Assembly (NCBI GenBank): GCA_001687465.1
Contig: LVLI01000097.1
Coordinates: forward strand, 1 to 64,000
Reading direction: 5' to 3'
From: Halocafeteria seosinensis
Lineage: Eukaryota > Sar > Bigyra > Bicosoecida
Length of the DNA stretch: 64,000 nucleotides
Below are positions 44,400 through 53,210 of the stretch, one piece after another. The notes below the pieces were generated by a model. That model was not told where the DNA came from. It ran no database searches and saw only the letters and a list, made by a program, of their open reading frames with translations. Made by a program: the position numbers and the translations under genes. The first letter of the stretch is position 1; the number at the start of each line of letters is the position of its first letter.

Positions 44400-45370
44400 T
44401 GATCGTTTTCAGCGAAAAGCTGATGTACTTCTCCGCTTCACCGAGCTCGCTCACGTTCTGCAATTAGAAACTGTGGCGACTGACAGTGGACCCAGTGCGA
44501 TCGCAATTAAGTTAAAGAACGAGGAAAATACGGAAGATCCAGAATACTTTCTTGAAGCTACGTATAGGATGGACGGAACGGGCGTGTAAGCAAAGTAAAG
44601 GCTCACGAGAGTCTTCTTCACGACACAGCCGATGCAACAGAAGAGGAATGCACAACTGAAGCAGCTCCGAGAAAGAGAAAAGGAATGAAGACCGTAAACT
44701 ACACGTACAAGCAATTGGCCCCTGCTTGCACCGCCCTGGTTGACCCCGCGGCGGCATTCCAAAAGGAAAGGTCTTTCAGCAGCACTTAACTCTGTATCTC
44801 CACAAAGGTTAAACAAAAAGAAGGCACAGCTTTATCAGTTTGTGACGCCCCAAGGTCCTAGTTCTTGCGCAGGTGCTCGCTGATGGAGAGAGTGAAGCTG
44901 TAATCCTGAAGTTCATTCACGAGCTTCTGGGGGGAATTCCGCCGGGCGTGATCATCTCAAATGACGCAACCGGATTTCGAAAAGCTGTGCATGAGGTGTG
45001 GCCTCAGGGAATTCGTAAGTCATGTAGGGACCATCTGATTGTCAACTGGAACAAGCGATTCAGTAAGTTCCAGAACCGAGAAGACGTGCTTCCAGACAAG
45101 ATCTTACTGCGAAAGGCTGCTACTACCATAGACAATTAGTCAGTCTAAAGGGTATTGGGACGAGCTGGAGACGGTTTGTCAGGCGAACTTGTCGGAAAAT
45201 TTCATCGAATACTTTCGGGATAGCTTGAGCTTTTGGACTCTCGCGGATTCCGAAGAATGTTTACGTGGGTTACTCTTTTGCGAACAGTATAACTGAAAGT
45301 GCCAACCATATGGTTAAGGGGCAGGAGATAACCCACGCCACCAGCACGCTTCGAGTAATATACATCGCAT
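44400..45370 (+). mobile_element. Mutator-like (MULE) transposase remnant
   Basis: In broken plus-strand frames: PEYFLEATYRMDGTG (44540-44590), then LADGESEAVILKFIHELLGG, GVIISNDATGFRKAVHEVWP and SCRDHLIVNWNKRF (44873-45070). These match the MULE transposase core order 'E----W-----L------P--I-TD---A---AI--VFP----C--H'. The second catalytic Asp falls in SNDATGF. Farther on, FANSITESANHMVKG (about 45275-45320) corresponds to the 'TTN--ES-N--LK' block that follows the core. Stops and shifts lie between segments, so no active transposase is encoded. Terminal inverted repeats were not found. Confidence 0.78.
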
Positions 45371-45649
45371 GTTCGACTTCCGATGCTTCTGTAATTAGCC
45401 CAGATGTGATGACATGTCCGCCTATTATCTCCGCAAGACTCCAGGGATCGACGACGCGAAAGAGAACGGAGCTGCTGAAAAAGCTGAAAGATTGCTCCTC
45501 ACCAGTAAGATGGGATGGTGTACCGATAAGAAGATTTAGACTGAGCAATTCTCTGACTGCCGTGCTTGATGGGGATCATAACCGGTGCTTCAAGGTTACG
45601 CCGTGTGGTAGTACTTCTGAGACGGTTAGGCCAATCATGTCGCGTACAC

Positions 45650-45795
45650 GATGCGGAACTTCCGCAAGCTGATGACAGCCAAACTGTCAGTCACGTTGAT
45701 GCGCTACGACGTGAAGATGTTGGGCCGGTTCCGCGGCGTAGCCCAGCCTGTAGCAGACACGTCTTCCGGTAGGAGCAAAACCAATACACACACTT
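45650..45795 (+). mobile_element. LINE 3' end fragment, copy F
   Basis: A short plus-strand copy beginning at the ATGCGGAACTTCCGCAAGC block and running through the 3' tail with TCTTCCGGTAGGAGCAA. It lacks the PFAIEA block, so truncation is more severe. It lies between the MULE remnant and the duplicated protease fragment. Confidence 0.75.
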
Positions 45796-45926
45796 GCGTA
45801 CACTGTTCCATCTGAGCTCCCGACGGCACTGAGAAAGCCATGGAATTGCCTGAGCGTGTAGGCTCTGTCACAGTCACTCTGTGGTACCAATTTCCCTAGC
45901 ACCCTCTTGCAGCTTTCCTACATCCT

Positions 45927-46215
45927 CGCCCGTCGGTGACTGCTCTGAACTCAGTACTGTATGGAGGCCAGCTTGTTACGAAGGTCGTACGTTTCAAACG
46001 TGGTTATGACTTCGTGCGGGCTTCTTCTTGGGCAGGCACAATGGGACTTAGTCGGGCGCCTTCCGGCCCGCTCCAGATCCAACTTCGCACTGAGTGTAGG
46101 AGTGGTAAAACTACCTTTCCCATTTTCTTCCGGATCCATCAAAGCATGCCGAATCACAGTATTCGGTGACCCTGTTTCGAGCATGCAATATGAGAAACCA
46201 GTCTCATGAGCAACG
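45927..46215 (+). pseudogene. Duplicated fragment of the site-1-protease-like gene
   Basis: Matches 19227-19565 of the protease gene: it begins with GTGACTGCTCTGAACTCAGT, carries the following intron in shortened form (including an acceptor-like GGGCAGG), then GGACTTAGTCGGG, TTCGCACTGAGTG, CCCATTTTCTTC and CAGTATTCGGTGACC in the same order. Presence of the intron shows copying at the DNA level rather than through mRNA. Deletions and substitutions destroy the frame. Confidence 0.85.
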
Positions 46216-46521
46216 CGCTGAACGCGAAACGTCAGTTCAGTTCCAGGCTGGGGAACCCGGCACCACGTTAACGGCCGTCTCGGTCGCAGAGCGACCTGGC
46301 CCAGATGGATCCTGAAGGAGTCAGATTCGTTGCACAGGCTATACAGAAGCGCTCATGCATTGTTGTTCAGGCATCGACTCGGATTCGGGGAGAAGAAAGC
46401 ATTGCGCATTTTTCTGGCTATATCCTGAGTACGTATAATGAGGAGAAAGAGGTGAAATCCTGCGTACAAGACCATATCCTGGCCGTTAATTTGCCATGCA
46501 GACAGCAAAACCAAGGCCATT

Positions 46522-48222
46522 ATGATTTCTGTGGGCCAAATCGGGGACTATTTGGTCTCTATGCTGAGAGGGAACATAGCCCCACATCTCCCTAAAAGCG
46601 TCCAAAATGTCTTGATGGCACATCCGCAAGCTACAGTGGCGGTAAGCACGGCATTTCACATCCTTTTTCGAACTATGCACCACCATCTCTGTGCCTGCAG
46701 GTACTTTCTCTCGTCTGTATCGTTTCATTTGTGTCTTTGTTTGTTGTTGTTGTGGTAGGTGCACCTGTTGTACGTGTATGTGGCTGTACAAATGGCTTTG
46801 ACGCAACGGGGCGCCTGCAGACTTCCTGGAACCAGAAGCCTCGAATGGATCTATTGTCCATTAACAAGTCGATTGCCGATGTCAAGGGCAAGGCAGGGAG
46901 CTATTCGGATCTCTTTGAAGGTGGTACGTCAAGCTCGAAAATGATGTTTTTGGGGTGCTGAATTGGTGAATATAAACGTTGCCTCCGCGCCCAGAGGATG
47001 CTCGACGTCGTAAGGAAGAGTATTCGCAGTTAGTGGACAATTATTACAATCTGGCCACGGATTTTTACCTCTTTGGATGGGGTAAAAACTTTCATTTTGC
47101 CCCGCGATACCCTGGTGAAACTTTGGATGAATCAATCCGACGCCACGAGTACTGGATGGCGTCGCGCTTGGGTTTGAAAGACGGAATGCGTGTATTGGAT
47201 TGTGGTTGTGGTGTTGGAGGACCTGCTCGTAATATCTCTCGATTTTCTCGTGCCCATGTGACTGGTATTTCTCTCAATCAGCATCAGATTGACTTGGGGA
47301 ATCAGTACACCCGTGATGAAGGTCTTGCTGACCTCGTGGACTTGAGACAAGGTGATTTCATGCACTTGCCGTTTGAGAACGAACATTTCGATGCTGTTTA
47401 CGCTATTGAGGCTACTTGCCATGCACCCGATCGTGAAAAATGTTTTTCTGAAATCTACAGAGTGCTCAAACCAGGTAAGAAATTATGGCATCCAGTGCAG
47501 TTACCAGAACGAACAAATGTTGCCCATTACGCTAGCACACAGGTGGATACTTTGGCTGCTGCGAGTGGGTCCAAGGAAAGGGTTTTAAAGCATCAGATCC
47601 GGAACACAAGGCAATCAAGTACAACATTGAGATTGGTAATGGCTTGCCGGATCTGACAGGCCCGAGCAATGTTCGTAGAGCTATGAAGAATGCAGGGTTC
47701 GAGTTGCAGGATTTTCGCGACTTATCGACTGACCCCGGGTTCTCACCTGTGCCTTGGTACCAGCCTTTCCTCGATGGATGGATGACAACGCCTTGGGCGA
47801 TTTCTATCACGAACACGATTGTCTGGCTTTTTGAGACTCTGCGTATTCTTCCAACCGGTACTCACTTGATCCACTCGCATCTCGCCGGTGGGGCGCATGC
47901 CCTTGTTGAAGGGGGCAAGCGCCAGCTGTTTACCCCTATGTTGTTTGTGCTGGCGAAAAAGCCTGGTATTGAAGAGAACATTCAAGGAGCTCATAAAACG
48001 GCCGCACAAGGTCGAAGCCGGACTCCTGCCAAGAAAACGGGACGTCAAACACCCAAGAAAGGTGCTCCTGTCCAGGACGAAGACAGTGATAGCGGTGATT
48101 CTGTCGCGGATAGTGTAAGGAAGCGCCGCCGTGGCTCTGCAACGCCATCGGCCACTCCAAACAAGCGTACACCCCGCGCCCGAAGTGTTGGGAAGAGAAG
48201 TGCTACGCGCCGCCGAGCATAA
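46522..48222 (+). CDS. Sterol C-24 methyltransferase, copy 2, with basic C-terminal tail
   Basis: Exons: 46522-46641, 46701-46754, 46821-46920, 46995-47474 and 47543-48222, phases 0, 0, 1, 1, total 477 residues. The first three introns sit where those of copy 1 do; the fourth splits RVLKPG|GYFGCCEWV and is copy-specific. Intron 3 (66 nt) is stop-free and in frame. A hydrophobic N-terminal helix (VLSLVCIVSFVSLFVVVV) is followed by FYLFGWGKNFHFAPR, LDCGCGVGGPARNISRF, EATCHAPDREKCF (canonical here) and KYNIEIGNGLPDLTGP. After the usual family end come about 85 extra residues, rich in Lys, Arg, Ser and Pro (GRSRTPAKKTGRQTPKKG, VRKRRRGSATPSATPNKR), which copy 1 lacks and which resemble nuclear-protein tails. 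Catalytic motifs are intact, so it probably alkylates C-24 of sterols at the ER. The start of exon 1 could lie slightly elsewhere. Confidence 0.9.
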
Positions 48223-48706
48223 ATAACAGCGTGCTACATACAGTTATCATACTGCGGTGCATGTGGTTGGATACGCGAATCCGAGCAATTCTGTTCTCAT
48301 GACTTGCTTGCAATGGAACAGAGCAACTGGTTGGGTAGTTAACTTCCGTAACACCTTCTGTTGTGTCTTGGAAAGAAAAATTCATGTTTATTCTTGGTGC
48401 CTTACCCATTTCTCTCCACATTCGCTTATTATGGACTCATTCATCCCTTCTTCCATTTATTTTTTGACCTGTAGGCTCGAGCTCCCCAAAGACTTCCTGG
48501 AGCTCGGAGTTCCGCAGGGGTGACTCACTAACGTCATTTCGCGGATTTCTGACGTGTTGATTTCGACAGGTTATTTACGGCCATTACATATATATGTGCA
48601 CGTATTGAGTGTATCACTCGTGAAAGAGTGGCTTGGAAAAGAAGGGAGAAAGAGCTGAAAAAGCGCGTTTTGGAGGTGCTCTGGCGGAGTAATACGTCCC
48701 TAAATC
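48223..48706. other. Intergenic between methyltransferase and squalene epoxidase
   Basis: 484 bp containing the 3' end of one sterol gene and the promoter of the next on the same strand. No motif I can identify as a sterol-response element was recognised. Confidence 0.5.
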
Positions 48707-50593
48707 ATGGCTTTTTCATGGTATACAAGTCATTTCCAGAGCCTATTCTACGATGACAGGTTCCTACCGTCTGTTGTAACCTTGTCGCTCGTTGTCGTGG
48801 CTTGGATGCTCTGTTATAATGGCTGTAGAAGCCGAAAAGGGAGCTCACAGGGAGCCAAGACGTCCTCCACCACGGAGCCATTCGTACGTGATACGCATGA
48901 ATAATACGCCCTTTGAGGCTCGTTTCTCGTTATCCATTGGCTCATCTCGCTTGTGTGTAAATGTGTGCAGAACCAAGTGTATGACGCTGACGTCATTGTG
49001 GTGGGCGCCGGCACCGCCGGAGCCTCTATTGCCACGTCGTTGGCACGTCAGGGGCGTCATGTTAAGCTGATAGAGCGTGAATGGGGGATGGTCGACCGCA
49101 TAGTCGGTGAACTGATGCAGCCGGGCGGCATCCGCGTCCTGGAGCGATTGGGGCTCGGAGAGTGCGCCAAGGGCCAAGCCACGGGAAGCATTGACGTCAA
49201 TGGATATGCCGTTATACGGAAGGTCTCTTCCAATGAAGGACATGATGAAGATGATTGTGGTGGATCCGGAAAATCGAAATCCGAAGATCTGATCCTGACG
49301 TATCCCCAACGGGATCCACAAACGTTCCTGGAATATTTTGGATTTAACAAGGAGGACCCCATACAGAGTCCCGATGATGGTTTGCGTCCCAAAGGGCGAA
49401 GCTTTCATAACCATTTATTTGTCGATCAGCTACGACAAGCTGCGCGAAAGGAATCGCGGGTTGAGTGTATCAAAGGATCCGTGCGTAAGCTTCTCACGGA
49501 GAAGGAAATAGTGGACGTGAAACAGCACCCGCTGCCTGGAGACCGACTCCCGAATGAAGATGCCGCAGGGGGAGTGAAATACGTCGACAATGAGACTGGG
49601 GAGGAGCGTCACGTAGCCGCTCCGCTGGTGATTACATGTGACGGCATGTATAGTACATTCAGAAGACATTTACACGATGGAAAAGCAGTGACGGTTTCCT
49701 ATTTTCTTGGTCTCGTGCTGAAGCATGAAAAAGATCAACCACCTCTCCCCTATCCTGGACGGGGTCATGTTGTCCTCGCGGATCCCGTCCCTATTCTACT
49801 TTATCAAATTAGCGCAACGGAAACTCGTATCTTGGTTGATATACCCAGAGATGTCAAGGAGAACCAAGATATGGAAACGTACTTGAGAAATCACGTCTGT
49901 CCCCAGCTACCCATCCAAGCCCAGGAGTGCTTCCTCAATGCATGCAAAGAACAGGAACCTGTAATAATGCCGAACAAATTCCTCCCTGCACGACCACCCT
50001 TAATGAAGCGCGCCACTCTTCTGGGTGATTCATGGAATATGCGGCACCCCCTTACTGGAGGAGGAATGACTGTGGCCCTGAAAGACGTTGAATGCCTTGT
50101 GAACCTGTTGCAGGACGTGGATTTTAGTGATGAAGCCGCCGTTTCTGGTGCTCTTGAACAATACAGAAAAGACCGACTCTACCATGCCTCGACCATAAAT
50201 GTCCTTGCCAACGCACTTTACGAGGTATTTTCGACACCGCCACAGAATAAAGAAACGCGCCAGCGCCTGCAAGAAGCTTGCAAATTATATATGTCGCTTG
50301 GGTCATGTTTCAGCGCAGGACCTGTTGGCCTCCTCTCTGGACTGACCCCTCGTCCCGAAGTCCTGTCTGCCCATTTTTTTGCCGTCGCGCTGCACGCTAC
50401 CAGTCATGCAGTACGGCCTATCCCCACATGGACAAAACTAAGACAATCTTACGATTTGATGCATTTAGCTTGTAAGATTATTATGCCCTTGTTGGATGTG
50501 GAGAATGCTACGTTGCTTACATGGTATCCCATAAAGAAGACGGTAGACTTCATATTTCCGTGGTCAAACATGAAAATTGGGCAAATAGTGTAA
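48707..50593 (+). CDS. SQE: Squalene epoxidase (squalene monooxygenase)
   Basis: FAD-dependent enzyme that converts squalene to 2,3-oxidosqualene at the ER, the first oxygen-requiring and a rate-controlling step of sterol synthesis. Exon 1 (48707-48883) encodes a membrane anchor (SVVTLSLVVVAWMLC); after an 87-nt phase-0 intron, exon 2 (48971-50593) gives 599 residues in all. The FAD-binding Rossmann motif is VIVVGAGTAGASIATSLARQ (~66-85) with an acid at the end of beta-2 (KLIERE). CDGMYSTFRRHL corresponds to the DG motif, and LLGDSWNMRHPLTGGGMTVA to the strictly conserved FAD/substrate motif. An insert with acidic text (DEDDCGGSGKSKSED) lies at ~135-155. C-terminal hydrophobic helices are weak but present. 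It lies directly downstream of a sterol methyltransferase. It is distinct from the alternative epoxidase found in some diatoms and other algae, which is a different protein family. Confidence 0.96.
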
Positions 50594-51566
50594 ATCCAAG
50601 AAAGAATAGTGACATTTCTTGGTCTTTACATGAGATATTCAGTGATCGTAAGCTACTTACCCCGTCCATTTGCCTTTTTGGGTTGTTCAGTACAACGTTG
50701 TAGTAGTCCCACTGTTGCCAGGGACCTTAGACATTGTACAATTCAAAGCGCGTCCAACTGTACTACTTTGACATCCTTGTCGTTTCTCGTGTACAGCAGT
50801 TCCAAACTTCGTTCGGTTGCAGAAGTTTAGAAGTTTGCGAAGAAGTTTACCAAAAGTACAATCATAAACGTAAGCCATTCCTGGCGAATCTAATTGTTGG
50901 CATGTATATATGAGAATAAGTATCTCATGATCAGGAACTTTTTGTCCATACACGTGTATCCTGCATTGTGTTTTCGTTGACCTTTACTTTGTGTGCGTGG
51001 TGTGTGTTGTTTCCCGTGTGGAGATGGAGGCCCGTCAAAGGTCTCATCTACTTTGTGTGCGTGGTGTGTGTTGTTTCCCGTGTGGAGATGGAGGCCCGTC
51101 AAAGGTCTCATCTCCTCTTGCTCTAAGTACGGTGGTACCAAGAGGTATTACTGTCAGAAACGCCTCTCATAAAGGAACTTGACTATTGGGAAGAGGTAGA
51201 ACTTGGCGAGTGTATGACTTCCGACTCTCTCGGACCATACACCCGAACACGATCCCATAAAAGGCAACGAATCAGAAGAAACATTGAGGATGTCACTGAA
51301 AGTAATTCTTACTCGGTTTGCAGTATGCCATGGACATGTTGCAGAGTGGTTGGACAGGTCACGGAATCAAAAGTATGGGACGTGCTTCAGCGCTGCTCGA
51401 ATTTCGATGGAAGTGTAGTGCTAGGAGGCAATAAACAAGAAGTGAATGGGAAAGAAACGATATGATGGAGAACTGACGGAATGTCCCTGACCAATGTTGC
51501 TTCCCTTCGATTAATGTATCTCGACGAAATTTACGACTACTGTACAACTTTCGGTATCTGGCCAAT
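50594..51566. other. Intergenic, containing a 64-bp duplication
   Basis: 3' side of squalene epoxidase. A frame at 51214-51465 (plus) ending just before the LRR-like gene could be an upstream exon of it but shows no recognisable domain. Confidence 0.4.
50986..51113. repeat. 64-bp direct tandem duplication
   Basis: Units 50986-51049 and 51050-51113 are identical as written, beginning ACTTTGTGTGCGTGG and ending AAAGGTCTCATCT. It resembles the 49-bp pair near 1.6 kb in form, but the sequences are unrelated. Confidence 0.95.
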
Positions 51567-52532
51567 TTGACTCAGCTAATAATATATGGCCACGTCCGTC
51601 GAACTTCAGTCGATATAAACGATAACGCGTTTGAAAGCTTCCAGAAGTTAGAGTGCCTAGAGCTATGTATGTGCAGGGACATGTCACGAATTACCGATAG
51701 AGCATTTTCCCATTTATCATCCTTGCAAACGCTTCACTTATGGGATGTCCCGGATCCGTACATCACCAGCGATATTATGGAGAAGTTGTTAAACTTACGC
51801 GACTTTGTAGTCAGTGATATACAAATGCAGTTTCACCCTAATGACGGAATGTTCAAGCATTTATCGCATCTTGAGGTGCTGGAGTTGATCCGGTGCACAC
51901 AAGTGCTGGGTCAGATCACAGACAGAGCGTTTATGGATTTCCCCAAAACAGTAGCAAATGTACGGCTATGGGGCCTCTTTGAAACATCTCTCACAGATAG
52001 AGCATTTGGTCATATGAATGGGTTAGCTATTCTAAAGCTAAACGTTTCTGGCTGCACACAAACAGCAATTACGAATGAAGCTTTTCGGCATCTCCCAAAG
52101 CTAACTCAACTATGCATACACCGATGCACCCAATCTACTCTCACTCCTGAGGTATTTCAGCATTTAAGTTTGCTGCGTCACCTGGAAGCAAGCTCAACTT
52201 CTGGAGCTCTTAGCGATCGGTCGTTCAGCCATTTGTCCCTCTTGACGCATTTGGACATTGCGGAAGCAATTCACGCCCAAATTTCAGATCTAGGGTTCAG
52301 TTACTTGCGGGCACTGAAACATTTTAACATGGCGAGATGTACGCACACCTCAGTAACCGATCATGCCTTTCGACATATTCCAGCATTAACCTACGTAAAT
52401 GTGGAAGGCTGCAATCAACCAACGCTGTCGCCCACAGCGTTGGTGTACCTACAGCAGTTGCAAGAGATAAATGCAAATGCGAGCTCTTTGCAGGGTGTGA
52501 CGTTCCCTTACAGCTTCTGCGAAGGCACTTGA
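51567..52532 (+). CDS. Leucine-rich-repeat-like protein
   Basis: About 321 residues in one frame; the frame is open upstream to about 51483 (RRNLRLLYNFRYLANLTQL reads as another repeat), so the true start may be further 5' or in another exon. It consists of roughly eleven repeats of about 24-25 residues with the form 'ITDRAFSHLSSLQTLHLW', 'LTDRAFGHMNGLAILKL', 'LSDRSFSHLSLLTHLDI', 'VTDHAFRHIPALTYVNV', i.e. D-AF-HL--L--L----C. These are cysteine-containing-type LRRs like those in F-box/LRR proteins, which act as protein-binding arcs. No F-box, signal peptide or membrane helix is visible. It may be a substrate-recognition or pathogen-recognition component. Confidence 0.72.
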   Translation: MTQLIIYGHVRRTSVDINDNAFESFQKLECLELCMCRDMSRITDRAFSHLSSLQTLHLWDVPDPYITSDIMEKLLNLRDFVVSDIQMQFHPNDGMFKHLSHLEVLELIRCTQVLGQITDRAFMDFPKTVANVRLWGLFETSLTDRAFGHMNGLAILKLNVSGCTQTAITNEAFRHLPKLTQLCIHRCTQSTLTPEVFQHLSLLRHLEASSTSGALSDRSFSHLSLLTHLDIAEAIHAQISDLGFSYLRALKHFNMARCTHTSVTDHAFRHIPALTYVNVEGCNQPTLSPTALVYLQQLQEINANASSLQGVTFPYSFCEGT

Positions 52533-53210
52533 TTTGTGTTATTTTTGATTCCCTGCTCCAGGGGCATCCTGGAATTTGGGCGCCGAAGCAGTGCCCCGCA
52601 CAGTTGTGCAACAGCTGTAGAACGAGGGTCTTAGTAATGGCTCATGAAAATGAACTACAATGAAAGAGAATAAGAAGAGTACACCCTGCTGAAAAGCAGT
52701 GCCCATTGTTACCAATCCAGCACAGCGGATTTAAAGCGCAAGAAGTATGTGGTGGTGGTGGCTGGCAGAGCATATCCAATAAGGCGGTACTGCTTCTAGA
52801 CGTACGACGGCTGGATGCATGCTCGAATCTGAGAACCAACGTGAACCGTGAGAAAAGCACGGAGAAGTACATTCCCGTATTCCAACCTACGAAAGAAGTG
52901 CAACCGTCTCCCAACGATGGGAATTGTTAAACATAACAGAACGCACGCAACGTGCTCTCCGGACAGCACGTCACAAGCAGATACAAATTTCGGATCCGCA
53001 AGCTTCCATGGGGAAATCTAACCAAAGTGCCATAACCGACGGTTAGTTGGAAATGTAGAAGATTATCATATTCAGGCTTGCAATCAACCGACACCGAGCT
53101 CGAAATCGCTTATATACTTTAGGAGTCTAAGGCAACGGTTAGGACTGGGCTACCACACTTAGATATGTGTTTTCGTATGTTGTAGAGATAGATTGTATCC
53201 ACAAAGTACG
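52533..53210. other. Intergenic between convergent genes
   Basis: 3' regions of the LRR-like gene (plus) and the polytopic membrane protein (minus). Short frames only; nothing recognised. Confidence 0.45.

Noticed and set aside
48707-48904. 65-residue frame before squalene epoxidase as a separate small gene
   Set aside because: It has a GTACGT donor in phase with the epoxidase acceptor and supplies the expected membrane anchor, so it is exon 1.
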